A DNA stretch of 64,000 nucleotides, from positions 3,153,695-3,217,694 of the forward strand of contig JANPWX010000026.1 in the NCBI GenBank assembly GCA_024734555.1. Reading direction: 5' to 3'. Position 1 is the stretch's first letter, and the number at the start of each line of letters is the position of its first letter. Of the stretch, positions 41,297-53,367 are shown piece after piece. This DNA is from Trochalopteron elliotii (taxonomy: Eukaryota > Chordata > Aves > Passeriformes > Leiothrichidae). Position numbers and translations under genes: made by a program. The notes under the pieces were generated by a model. The model ran no database searches. It had not been told where the DNA came from and saw only the letters and a list, made by a program, of their open reading frames with translations.

Positions 41297-43871
41297 AAAG
41301 CTGACTAGCTCTGCTCTGTTTATTAAAAAGGTGTTCTAGAAACATCCCTTCCCAAAGCAGCAGATAGTTACAGTCTATGACCTAGACATACATATTACTC
41401 TGCTTGCAGTGACATTTATTTCCATCTGCTGTTTTATTATTCATTGCTTCAACTGTGTTATCATAAGTTGTTTGTAGACTATGAAGCAGGACAAAACTGA
41501 GTAACAGACGCACTATTACCCAGCTTAGCTGGGTTTATGAGGAGGCAACAATATGATTTGGAGATTATATGCATGTTCAGATCCTAGTGTGCTGTTCTAA
41601 ATTCTCACAGAAAAACAGTCATAGAGAAATCTCTTTATAGGTTTCAGAGGCAAGGGAGAAGTCAATAACTAGGAAACGACAATCTGAACTGGCACATTCT
41701 CAAGACCTGCAACGTCTTCTGTACAGATTCTGAAGTGTATTCTAAAATCAAGTGATACTGTCTCCTGTGCAATCTGTGAATAATTTTTGACACACATTGA
41801 ACCTACTTATATACAAAGATCTTGTGAAGGAGAGAGGATTGTACTGAAGTACCTCAGTATATGTATTGCTGAAAGCATACAGTATGCAATAGCAACAAAA
41901 CAGGGAAGTATCTCTAAATAAAACAGTAGAATTGCTGTCTAATAAAATTGATTTTGAAAGGTATTAAGGGTCTTATATTCTATTATTATTTTGAGTTACA
42001 GTGTATATATTGTCAGAAATGGGCATTTCAAAAGTATACTTTCAGTAGTATTAGATTATCTTTCATAAAACTCACTGGCAAAATCTTAACACTTTTTATG
42101 GTAGTAGTAGTATAACAACAGCTCTGAGATAAATCCTATTTTCTGAACCACTCTCTCTTTTATTTCTTCTGTTAATATTGTTTCTTTGTTTTCTCTTGGC
42201 TTATATTGAAGTACTCACTGATGAAATATATTAACTTTATTCAGAAATCTCACAGTTAATTTATCAAAGAAAATGATCCAGGAACCATAGCAGGTAGGAA
42301 TTAAAGAACTTGTTTTGTCCTCAACTGTGCCTGAAGACAAAAATCAACTTGATAGATCTACAAGCAATCACTTCTTGAAGGTTTCCAAAGTGGAAAATCC
42401 AAACTTTATAGGCAATTTATTTCACTTCTTTATTATCTTCACCCTCAGCAAGTTTCCAGCTATATGTAGTAGAAAACTTTCTTGCTAAAATCTGAACTGT
42501 ATAATTCTTGCCTGATCTTACCTCACTATGATGAACAGTTCCCTTCAATTTTCCTGTTACCTTTTATGTATTTTGAAACAATAGTGTTCTCTGAAAGCCT
42601 CTTTTTCTCTTCTCTTTATGTTAGATAAGCCCAGTTGACTTAGTTCTTCCTTCTAGGAAGAATGCTAATAATTTTTCTCATATTTCACTGAAATATTTTC
42701 CCTTTTTAAGGCATAGTCTATTGTTATAGTATATTCTGTATCTCCAGCCAGGTTGGACAGAGGTTACATGTCTCATCGTATGAAATTCACCTGATTTCTA
42801 ATTTTGTGGAATAGATTCTAAAATACCGTGCATACATTATGGGTTTACCCATGCCCAGAGTAATCTTACACATTCTTAGTGACTGAATGGCACTGATAAA
42901 ACTATAAAGATCCTCTTACATCAAAACTGAGGTATCGCAGGGTTCACAAAGAAATTCCAGTTACAGTGGTACACGTATCAATATATTGGTGATTGTCGCC
43001 TTGATCTGCAGTTTACAGGTACAATTCTGACTCTCACAGCAAACAGAAATGCAAATACTAGCAGCCTTACATCTATATTTAAGGACTTACAAATAATTTT
43101 AAATGTCCTACTATTAAATATATACAAAACAGAAATAAAAGCTAATATTAAACTCTGCAGGCTCCTCTTCTGTTACTATGGAAGCCACAGTTGTCCTCAA
43201 AACAGGCAAGGTACTTCACCTGCTAGTCAGATAACATTTAAAATTTTGTTTGGCTTTTACTAGCTGGATAATGGAAATTCAACCCTCAAACAAAATTAAG
43301 TCCACCTGTGCTCTAAAGTATATGAAATACAGAATAAATTTGCATATATAACAATGATGATTTCTAAAAAGGAAAAAATAAATGGGATCTGAATGATAAG
43401 GCTTTTAAATTTAACTTATTGGTTTCGAGTAGTTGGAGAAAAGAGATTTTATTTAATCACTAACTCGTCATTTTGGAATTTCTCCCTGATATATTTTTCA
43501 AGTTTGTATCAATTTGTTTGTTTTAGAACAGGAACATTTTAGGTTTAGTCATTAAAATAACCCATCCCTAAGAGATCATAGTGAATTTGGGGTAAAATCT
43601 TGTAGAAATACCTGGTTGTTGTTCTGAAACTGAAATGCAAGTGTCCTCTTGGATAGATCAAATTTCCTTCCACTATGGTAGAGGTATTCAGACTCAATGT
43701 CATTTGATACAATTCTAAACCATATAATCAACTTTTCCAAAATACTTACCAGATGATACATAAACTTCTTAAAAAAACTTCTAAAAATATTGCATCCAAT
43801 TAGAACTGTAGTTAATGAACATTTATTCAATTTTAAGGGATTAAAATCATAATCCTTTTAGTTCTTGATTG
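41297..43871. other. Non-coding stretch between two solo LTRs
   Basis: AT-rich, with no recognised gene, RNA or mobile element. The phrase CCAGGTTGGACAGAGGTTAC at about 42749 faintly recalls a CR1 3' end, but flanking bases do not support it. This region lies between LTRs of opposite orientation that are unlike each other, so it is not proviral interior. Confidence 0.55.
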
Positions 43872-43876
43872 GTAAT

Positions 43877-45479
43877 TGTCATGGGTTAATATAGCTTGGG
43901 TTTTAGTTAAAGAAGAAGCAGTTCCCTGTAATGCTGTAAGAACCCACTAATTTCCTGTGGAAGGGACAGGGACCTATCAGAGGCCAATTTTTAGATACTG
44001 ACATATTGTTTAACCACTGAGGAAGCTGGATGCGACTTTGTGAATACTCATATAAAGCTTAGACTGTGTCCGAGCTGGCCCTTTTCCCTTCTGGCCAGAG
44101 GAGCAGGTAACAACTGGCCCCTGTGGCTGCTCCCTGGAGTGACCCAGGCCGGCCAGGCCCTGCCACTCCTCCCTGTTGGGGGGAGCCAGTCCTAGCCTGG
44201 CCGTGCCCCCAGGGTCTGCCTTTGTCGCAGCCCTGGAGGGGCCAGGCCTGGGCCTCAGCTGCTGGCGGGGAAGGGGAAGCCATGGGTGTTAACATCCAGC
44301 CTCAAGGCCTGCCCCACGCTGCAGGCCAGGCCAAGGGAGATGTCCCCTGGGCCCCAGCGAGCATCTCCAAGCTGGGGCCACCCCATGGACTGAGGGGTGG
44401 AGGGGGAAAAAGCCGAGCCACATGAGAGATCCTGGCTGCCGTTCCTGTGTTCCCCCCCATCCCCATGGCTTTGAAATCCTAGCAGTTGCTAGGATTTCAT
44501 ATTTCCATATGACAACCACAGGCCCTAGGCAACATATTAACTCCTTCATTGCACAGATGAAACTTGAAGAACACTGATCCTCTCTAGAGTGCGAGAAAAG
44601 GTCAGAGCAGGAGACATTTAAAGAGACACTATGAAGATAGCAGGATCAGTGAAAGAGAAGTTGTATCTTAAGTGATGAGGAGATAGAGAAGAGGCCTTGG
44701 CATTTTAGGCTGAAAGTCTTTTGTGAACTGTCGTAACAGACTGTAATATGCTAGAATATTCCTTTAAACTGTGGACAATATGGACTGGGGAGATGGATTG
44801 AGCAAAGGTATCTGTAATTGACTGAGCAAATATAGAATTAGTAGCTGTGGTCCTGTGATCCCATGAGATGTTTGAACAGAGAGAGATGAGATCAGAAGCT
44901 CTCTGCACCTGTGAAGAAGTGAAAAGAGATCTCCGTTCCAAGAGATGAAGAAAATTGCATTTGAACTGACCATTTTAAAATGACATCCCAGTTATGTCCA
45001 TGACCCATATGCAGAGACTTCACAAAAGCAGGTTCCCAGGTGGCTGTTTTTGTGAGAGTTAAGACCCACAAGAGAACTGCTCTGTGTCATCAGTGGGGAA
45101 ATTCCATTACACACTAAAGAGACCTCTCTCTCCGAATGAACTAATGAAAGAGTATTTTATGGGTGGTAACTGACCAAGAGTTCTGAGTTTTATCTCTTTA
45201 CATTGTGGGAAGGTGAACACTTGTGGGGGGCGGGAGGAAGAGGAATGTTTTGAAAGTTTTATTTTGACTCTCATTTTCTTCTTTTAGTGTGTGTTAATAA
45301 ATCTATCTTTATACCCTTTAAGTTTGAGCCTGCTTTGCTTTTCTCCTAATCCTATCTCACAGCAGAAAAGACACTTAAATCAGTACGAAATGGTACGTTG
45401 GCTGGGAAATCAAAATCAGCGAACATGAAACCCCTACACAATTGGTGTTTCTGCCTGTTTACAAACTTAAACCAGCACA
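43877..45479 (+). mobile_element. Long solo LTR of an endogenous retrovirus (ERVL-like)
   Basis: The ends form imperfect inverted termini: TGTCATGGGTTAA at 43877 and TTAAACCAGCACA ending at 45479. They are flanked by GTAAT (43872-43876) and GTAAC (45480-45484), a 5-bp target-site duplication with one difference. A TATA box lies at 44051-44056 (TATAAA) and a poly(A) signal AATAAA at 45296-45301, giving the plus orientation. Between them is a GC-rich part (about 44080-44460) and a purine-rich part. The length of about 1.6 kb and the 5-bp duplication fit avian ERVL-type LTRs; the class is inference. No gag, pol or env is present. The open frames inside (44123-44425 plus, 44289-44549 minus and others) reflect high GC rather than coding. 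A 28-bp palindrome sits at 44472-44499. Confidence 0.85.
44472..44499. repeat. 28-bp palindrome within the LTR
   Basis: TGAAATCCTAGCA (44472-44484) and TGCTAGGATTTCA (44487-44499) are exact reverse complements separated only by GT. The centre includes GTTGCTAGG, an RFX-type half-site, although the two halves are not in the standard X-box arrangement. Another GGCAAC lies at about 44526. The palindrome is a fact; a role as an LTR enhancer element is speculation. Confidence 0.85.
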
Positions 45480-45484
45480 GTAAC

Positions 45485-46527
45485 AGAAAAGCAATTAATG
45501 AAATTCCTTTTCAAAATTTTCAAATCTCTGTCTCACTACCCTAAAATACAAATCTTATTCTGGACTACACAAGCTTTTGATTTATTTTAGATGCAGAAGA
45601 GACAGTTTTGTTTGGCTTAGACTATTCATGCTATCCTTTAGCCACTGGCCTGAGACTTTGCCTTTACAGCCAACTTCCATTTACAAAGCCTTACTGCCAC
45701 CAATCATCAGGTGAAGTTGATTGAAATTCCATACAGACACCACTGATGAGAAACAGTAAGTGGAGGAAAAAAGCTGATCAGTAAGAAATATTGAAACATT
45801 TCAAGGAGAACTGTTTTTCCAGAAATGACACCACAGATGTGAGCACGATAAAAAAACCCAAGACTATTAATTGATCAAGATGGTTTTGCCTTTTGGAGAG
45901 ATGCTGTTTTGTTTACTATATAATTTCATGTCCTAGGAAAAATCAGAGTGAAAGAAATTGCCAAAAATACTAATTAAATATTGTCAAGCCTAAGACAGAA
46001 ATTTCTTAAAGCTATCTCAGGACGCAGCTAGCAAAATGCAGACAAAAACCAAGGGATCAGAATTTGCTAAACTGAAGAATGTCAAAGACAACAAAATAAT
46101 ACAATAAAAATCAACAAAAAAAACCCAATAAAACCAGCCAGATGTAGAACTTAAGACAACAGATGTTGGATATTTACACTTACCTTATATCACACATTAA
46201 ATACTCAACATCTTATAGTATATTTATGATAGCAAAAAGCCATTTACATGTGATTATTATGGCACTTAAGAAATTCTTTGGATTGTTGAAATCATTTAGT
46301 CCTCAATCCTAGCATTTATAAGTAACCTGTATATGCTTACAGTGTATAAAGTATGTTCAGTGTGTTTTTTTCCTAAAGTAACGCATAATTGAGCAGGAAG
46401 GAAATAAGCATTATGCAAACCAGTTAATATAACAGCTAAAGATTATAACTTATGGACAAGAAAGGGTTTGTTTTGATAAATTTTTGAAAAGGAGTAGAAG
46501 CAGCAGGAATATATGAGCCTTCAAATT
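45485..46527. other. Non-coding stretch, nothing recognised
   Basis: AT-rich sequence after the solo LTR. It contains a poly-A/C tract near 46117-46135 and no coding or mobile-element signature. Confidence 0.55.
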
Positions 46528-46547
46528 CCAGTTGCTATAGCAACTGG
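46528..46547. promoter_or_regulatory. Perfect 20-bp palindrome containing a full RFX X-box
   Basis: CCAGTTGCTATAGCAACTGG is its own reverse complement over all 20 bases. The inner GTTGCTATAGCAAC (46531-46544) fits the RFX dimer site: GTTGCT and AGCAAC arms with a 2-base spacer. RFX proteins at such sites drive ciliary and some immune or neural genes, usually from promoters or enhancers. No promoter is visible here, so a distal element is the most one could propose. It lies 41 bases before a 22-bp tandem duplication. Confidence 0.6.
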
Positions 46548-46588
46548 TGGTATTTTTAGCCATCATAACGACTTTAACAATTGTAGAG

Positions 46589-46632
46589 AATATCAGTGCT
46601 GCTCTCTCCAAATATCAGTGCTGATCTTTCCC
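46589..46632. repeat. 22-bp tandem duplication
   Basis: Two copies starting AATATCAGTGCTG at 46589 and 46611 lie head to tail with only a few substitutions. It is a simple local duplication close to the X-box palindrome at 46528. No function is implied. Confidence 0.85.
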
Positions 46633-48273
46633 TGTTTTTCCAAATAGAAGCCCATATGCTGCTGAAGCACAGGAAATTCTAAATAGTGTTTTGCACATAC
46701 AAAATAACTTGCATGACATTTTGCCAGCTTTGCCTCCCCTCGCAGGGAAAAAATGAAGAAAAGAGGCCAGAATCATTTGGCCTTTTAATACAATTATAGA
46801 AAAATTAGGGTTAAATCTTAAAACTTTATGGAGTTCCCTCCTTTTTGAACCAGTTGGGCATTTAATTTTTTTTCTCCTTCTGTAGGCATTGGTAGCCACA
46901 ATTTTTCAAATTCTATATCCTTTTAGGACACATATGCCTCATTTCCTATAGTTTCCTCCTATTATAGACCTCTCAATAATCTTCTAAGTCCAAATTTCTT
47001 TTACACAAAGAAGTCACTTAGAAGAAGGTAATTCAAACCATAAACCAAAATTCCCAAATTATTTTCTTGCTGTAGGTCACTCAGGGGACACTCTTCATTC
47101 TTAACAGATAACCTTATGAAAGACAAGATGGTTTTGAGATTTGTTTCAACTTCCTTCCTCTTTCTAGTCCTTCCAATGGGCCTGATTATGGCTGAAATCC
47201 TGATTCCAAACACCTGCAGAGTAGAGCAAAACAGTTGCTTATAGTAGTCTGTTGCTTCCATACATATAAAATGCATGTTAAGTTATGGCTTTTGATTAAG
47301 GGTACAATTCATTTGTCCTTAGCCAGATGCACACAGCCCAGGAGTCACAGCCATGACAGCATAACAGTAGAATCCAACCAGTTTTGATGCCAGCAATAAA
47401 AAGCCCAGAAACGCACCAGAATAATGTAGAAGGTACAATTTCTTTCTTCCATAAATCCGAACTTACAGCAAAGGCTGTAAGTAAATCATGATGAGCAGAG
47501 TATGACTACACACCACCCAAGCCTTAACCAGAGTCTAAAACAAAAGGAAACGAAAGGGTGCTGCTTTACCTAATGCTTTTTCCTTTAAATATAAACACAC
47601 ACACAACCAAAATAATGTCCTCTGAAAGACAGCTAGGCTGTTCCAGGAACACAAAGGACAGAGCTGAAGGGCACCCAGGACATGCAGGGGCTTGCTGTAA
47701 GAACACTTGTTATAATGGAAATAACAAGGACCAAGAGATGTGTCTTGCCTAACTTTATGTTGGCCTGTAACGCTTCCGCAGATGACACCACAGAAAGCAA
47801 AGCACATTATAAGTCTTGCAGATATTTACTATGACCACAGAAAATTACAAGGTGAAACTGTGTACAAAATAAGATTTCTTTGCAGAATATGGTTTGTTTT
47901 TTAAGATCTAAAATGGTATTGACCTAAAAAACAATATATAATTTACATCCAATTTTAAAAACAGCCATAGATATTTGTCTTCTGAAATAATCTGAATAAA
48001 TCACAGAGGCTTTTGTCCTCAATTAAAATGAACAATTAAACATTCTCAGGATGTCTATTAATAAAATTCCAGGACAAACCAAAGGAAACAAAGGGTGACT
48101 ATACTTTGAATGCCATCCATGTGCCCCCACAGTTCTCAATTTTTTTTTTTAGGCCTTCTCAGTAAGCAAAGCCCAGCCCAGTTATGCAGATAATGCATAA
48201 CCCAGACTGAGATTGTGCATTAACCTGCTGTTGCATGTGGTCATTTTACACTAAGAGATACTGTGAATAGAGA
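46633..48273. other. Non-coding stretch, slightly GC-richer at 47600-47800
   Basis: No gene is recognised. Minus-strand frames of 90 to 94 codons (46615-46899, 47001-47276, 47535-47807) have no family motifs and are not arranged like exons. A very short (CA)n run occurs near 47591. Confidence 0.55.
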
Positions 48274-48314
48274 TTTCGTATCTAGCAGTATCTAGATGTT
48301 TCGTATCTAGCAGT
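48274..48314. repeat. 16-bp direct repeat with 25-bp period
   Basis: TTTCGTATCTAGCAGT occurs exactly at 48274-48289 and again at 48299-48314. The spacer also contains ATCTAG. It is a recent-looking local duplication, since both copies are identical, including their CpG. Confidence 0.9.
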
Positions 48315-51300
48315 TTATTTTCATATGGTGCATGGACTGCAACCCAGCCTGCAACCAGCAACTTCTTGCGATATCTGGTCAGCAGCCAAAGTGAATTCTC
48401 ATCACCCAAACCAATAACCCATTATGTGTGAATTGCCTTGGTGTCACAGTGCTGCCAAGCATAGCAATCTGCTTTGTTGCAGAAAACCAGGAGTAAAACG
48501 CCACCAAAGGCAGCCAGATCACCCACATGTGCAAGATCCATCCCTTGAATGGGAATCCAATCCTTTGGCTGGTCAAGCCCTTGGCTGCAGGAGGTCACCA
48601 GGCTCAACATCTTTCAGTTTTAAGCAAAAACTGCACTTTGCCTTTCAAATGTATGGCAAATGTAGGTCTGCTATTACTTTTTGCTAACACAAAACTGTGT
48701 TTCCTGACTTTTCACATAGATTAGACTGAACTATTTTAAAAAGCTATTTTTGACACAAGAAAATACAGCAAAAAGAGGATATTGAGAAATATATTCAAAG
48801 ACCCAGTCAGCCAAACTAATCTGTGAAGCTCAGTGAACAACATCATACAATAATTATTTACTGAATTTAAAACAAATTCACTTTGTCCCTGGATGAATCT
48901 CCTCTGTTTAATATTTTAAACAAAATGCTAATCAAGTTTTACCTTTAGGAAACAATAACTAAAATTTGAAGAACAGTTTAGGGGTTTTTGTTTTGCCTCC
49001 TGCACTGAGCACATTCCATCTCCTTCACTGCCTCTTGGATGAATTCTCACATTTGGAAGCAAACTCTAACCCAGATGGATCTATCTACATGAATAAGGCA
49101 GATTTGGCAGGAAGATACTTGCACATAGTGGTAAATTAGTGAGGGAAGACACCACATCATCAAATATGGTTTCATCAGCCAAAAAAAATCTGACCTCAGA
49201 TTTTATACTAAGATAGCTACAAAGGCAAATACACTTATTTTCAGCAAAATTATTTGAAAATGTATCTGTTCACAAATTAAATCATAAAACCAGTCTAATT
49301 TTAACAGATTTTTTTGACAAAAAACAAGGAACGGTACAAAACAATACAAAATTCTATAATTCTTTGTTCCTGAGTTATGGGGAGGTTGCTGATTTCTTTT
49401 TCTTTTGTTAATATCTAAAGTCCTTTTTGAAGTCATCAGGTATCCAGAGAGCAGGAGTATCATATTATTTAGGCAAGAAGTCAGAACTACCAAGCATAAT
49501 AAGGATGGCAAACAGTCAATATTTAATTTGCACAGCAAGCTGTTTGCAATCACATTTATGTGAAGAAAGAAAATTCTTCACAAAAAATATATACTCAGTA
49601 GATTTTAACTATAAGGGCATCTGAGAAAGTAATAATTCCCATTTTTAAAGAAAAAATATTTCTCAACCCCAAATACATCAGATTTTCTATTTGTCAAAAG
49701 ACCTACCCAAATTACTTGATTTTGCTTGTGGTTTTCCTCTTTTTAAGTAGGACAACTGCTTTTGCAGACCAGAAGCCTTACTTTCCAGGGCTAGTTTGTG
49801 TCCAAATCATGTAACTTCAAAATTAAACTCAAAGGCCAGTATCAATGGTTTTGTGACAGAGGACAAATAACAGTTCATATCAATACTACCTTTAAACATA
49901 GGTGGTTTTTAAAACCCTAAAGTCGGGACCTGGGTTCTAGCTTCACTTACCACTTCTATTTTTGGGATTTCTTCTTTTCCATGTGTTTGGAAACTGTATT
50001 TATATAAGATGTTTATAGCTTTAAGCTTGCTAAATAGATGCCAATCATAGAGAATCAAAGATGAAACACTACAATGATTTGCATGTGCTGTTAGCTTGTA
50101 GGAAGACACAATAAAATTGGCCTTATTAAGTCTGCCAATGAGTTGTGAGATCCGATGCTCCCAGTCAGAAGTATCTCCATTTTTTTCCAGAGGGTGTTGA
50201 TCTACTTATTTAGGAGAAATATAAGCCATCCCAGGCAAACATAAAATGCATCTCTTCAAGGAGACATAACATCACAGCACAAAACCTACTTTTATGTCTT
50301 ATCTTTTTAGCTCAGTCATATTTAAAGGTCTCTTCAAGACAGATTAGAAAAACAGATATAGCAGAAAGGATTTTAAACCCAAGACAACAATCATTAGCAT
50401 TAAAAAGAGAGAAAATCTATAAATGCAAATGTTTCAAAACAAAACTCTACGAAGAAACAAAACTCCTGATTTCCATAAATGCCTCACTTTTGTTAAGAGA
50501 ATAAATAAAAGTTCTGTCTGTTATAGAAAAAAAAATATTCACAGCTGATTGCCAAACTGACATTTATCAGGGCCGCATGAATAAAGCAGCTTATTTTGTC
50601 TTGCTTTCACTGAATTTTAGTGGAGAGTTTATTTTTCCCTTAGTTGTCATGGAAATATATACAGACCAAATTAAAGCAGATAGAGCACTGCTGACAAAAA
50701 AATTAAGTTGCTCCTACTCAGGCTGTGCTGACTAATCCTTTCTGAGATACTTAGGAAACAGTGGTATTCATATATCATTTGATACTAATTGAAAGTACGT
50801 TTTACGACAATAAAGTTTTTTACAGTCAATTGTCCAGCTACTATGGAAATGTTTTCCCAGAATTCAACAAGGCATTTTACATTTTAGCATTTTTAAACAT
50901 TTGCAATGACAGTAAAAGAGAAAAAAGAGAGACAAAGGGGCAAAAAGAAACAGAGAAAAACTAGGAGGAAGAAAGAAGCACAAGCTCACTGTTTCTATAT
51001 ATAGATATTAGCATCTTTGTATTTTAATAATATTCCTTTCTCTGCTACACAGATCCCTACAGAAGAATGACAGTAAAAGCTTGAACTCACCCCATCTGGA
51101 ATTAAGAACCTGAAGTTGCCATTCAGCTGGGACAGTTCATATCTGGAAGCAACTGAATCCCTCGTTATCCTACAACATGTAGCCCATGTCATGACCTCCT
51201 TGTGCCAGCTTTACTTTTTGTCAGGCTGCAGCTGCTCCAAGCTGTGACATTTTCCAGAATAATCCCTTAATTACCAACATTCAGTTTATCATACCACATG

Positions 51301-52652
51301 AAAGGTGTTGGGTAATCCCAACAATGAAATACAGTACTGAAATACACCTAGAACTGCCAAAGATGGAGTGAGTTCAAGTTTTTACTGTCATTCTTCTGTA
51401 GAGATCAGTGTACCAGAGAAAGGAATAATATTAAAATACAAAGATACTAAAATCTGTAAATAAAATACCTCATATCGCATGTGACACTCATGTGGTGGAT
51501 ATTGTAATGGGAGATACGTCCTGAAGTGCACTGCCCAAGGACCTGCATAAGCAGATGTAAGCAAGACAACCCTTGCTTGGGTCCCTCAAGATCAGTGCAG
51601 TCAGGTCTCTTATTCAAATTCAGCACACAGGAGCTTGAAGCTGGAATTGATGGTTGGTATTTTGAATGGTTTATTAGGCAGATGAACTGTATAACTTCCT
51701 ACACTGCTAATGTGGCATTTCCCTGGTCAACAGACCCTGATTAGTAAGCAGCACCCTAACAAGTTCCACTCCACCAGAGCACCTGAACACTTGAAATCAG
51801 ACAGGAAAGCAACTTCAGTTGAAAATGTCAGATTCCAGGATTAAAGCAAACGCAATAATAACCAAACTCTAAATATCAACATTCTAACTAAAGGTGAGGG
51901 TAGGAATAACCATGTTCTTTTCAGGTTATTCAAAACATTTGTACCGATTGCACAATAATTTTTATATGCATAAAACTACATACAATGTACTTAATTTTAA
52001 ACCACCCATTATATCAGTAAAAAACAACCTATTCTCAGTATAAAAATCCACTCTTATTACTGAATATGCACACGTGAAAATGTATACGAATTTGTTAAAA
52101 TAATAATCTGTTAAATCATATGTGACATTATTTAAAACTCACTAAATCAGTTTTGGATCAAACACAATTTTTCTTACTGTTTTAGAGTGAAACAGTTTCT
52201 GGAATTGAAACATGCAAGCCATGTCTGAAGGATTATTATTACTTTCTATTCTTTTAACAAATAAAGAAAAAACTCAACACCCTGCTGGTTACTGAAGACC
52301 ATAGCTACAAGGTTCTCTCCAGGTGGGTATTATCATGTAGGGAAATGAGTAGATAATGATGGAATTGGTAAGAGTCATAATTACAGGATGCTAATAGTTG
52401 GCATTTTAATTATTTGTATTTAATTGAGAAGACAGTTGGAATTCGGGGTTGCCTAAGTACATCGGTGGCACAGATACTCTTAATTATATACTCATCATGC
52501 ATCTTTCCATCACAGATTGTGCTCAGAGATACCATCCAAAGCATTTCAGAGTGCAAGAAGGATACAGCTGGAGACACTTGCAACTTACCACTAACAAAAT
52601 GTTGTCATCACTGATCCAAAGTTTGGTTTATGCTCTTAACGCTGGTTTTAAC
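48315..52652. other. Non-coding stretch, nothing recognised
   Basis: About 4.3 kb. A GC-richer patch at 48340-48600 carries overlapping frames on both strands (87 codons plus, 65 codons minus) that contradict each other and match no family. The 116-codon minus frame at 49203-49553 is Leu/Ile/Phe-rich and AT-driven. No RNA gene or mobile element was recognised. Confidence 0.55.
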
Positions 52653-53367
52653 ATTCACAGAGTCACAGGATCAATTCACTTGGAAAAGATCTTTGAGATC
52701 ATCGAGTCCAACCTATGACTGAACACCACCATGTCAACTAGACCACTGAGTGCCACATCCAGTGTTTTGCTATACACCTCGAGGAATCGTGACTCCACCA
52801 CCTCCCTGGACAGCCCTTATCTTATCACCCTTTTTCTGAAGAAATTCTTCCTAATGTCCAATCTAAACACCCCTTGGTGCAGCTTTAGATTATGGCCTCT
52901 TGTCCTGTTCTTGATTGCCTGGGAGAAAAGGCTGACTCTCACCTGGCTACACCCTCCTTTCAGGCAGTTGTAGAGAGTGATAAGGTCATCCCTGAGCCTC
53001 CTTTCCTCCAGGCTAAGCAACCCCAGCTCCCTCAGCTGCTCCTCAGAGGACTTGTGCTCCAGATCCCTCACCAGCTCCATTGCCCTTCTCTGGGGCAGCA
53101 CCTTGTTGGAATGCAGGCCCCAGAACTGGACACAGAATTTGAGGAGTGACCTCACCAGTGTCAAGCAAATGGGGGCAATCACTGCCCTGGTCCTGCCGGC
53201 CACACTATTGCTGATCCAGGCCAGGATGCCATTGACCTTCTTGGCCACCTAGGCACACAATGGCTCATGTTCAGCTGGCTGTTAACCAGCACTCCCAGGT
53301 CCTTTTCCAAAGGGCAGTTTTCCAGGCACCCTTCCTCCTACCTGTAGTGCTGCATGCAATTGTTGTG
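52653..53367 (-). repeat. CR1 retrotransposon, 3' portion (about 715 bp)
   Basis: The minus strand reads from the reverse-transcriptase C-terminal region through the 3' UTR to an 8-mer tail (the two units ATTCACAG and AGTCACAG at 52653-52668 on the plus strand). On the minus strand the 3' UTR includes GTTGACATGGTGGTGTTC and GGTTGGACTCGATGATCTC. Similarity begins at about 53367, a typical 5' truncation. It preserves a 143-codon ORF2 piece, annotated separately. This is the best preserved CR1 in the window and carries only small indels, so it is younger than those at 16.1, 25.9 and 59.6 kb. Confidence 0.95.
52817..53248 (-). pseudogene. CR1 ORF2 C-terminal fragment
   Basis: A 143-codon open piece of the CR1 ORF2 polyprotein, downstream of the reverse transcriptase core. 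Recognisable words in order are '[10 protein letters not shown]', 'CVQFWG', '[15 protein letters not shown]', 'KGGCSQV', 'NRTRG' and '[10 protein letters not shown]'. Just upstream, a stop codon (TAG at 53249-53251 in minus sense) replaces the usual Gln of the 'CAQVAKK' context. Downstream, a deletion of about 8 bases after 'FFRKRVIR' shifts the frame, so the final 'PREVVESP..EVFKK'-like part is out of frame. The apparent Met start is only the first usable codon after the stop. With no endonuclease or catalytic RT motifs, it is a dead remnant and not a host gene, although it is the longest open frame in the window. Confidence 0.92.

Noticed and set aside
44059..44549. Overlapping Pro/Gly/Ala-rich frames as a GC-rich exon
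   Set aside because: They lie in the GC-rich part of a solo LTR and run on both strands, as composition alone would produce.
52817..53248. 143-codon open frame as a host gene
   Set aside because: It is the C-terminal part of CR1 ORF2 inside a truncated retrotransposon, with an upstream stop and a downstream frameshift.
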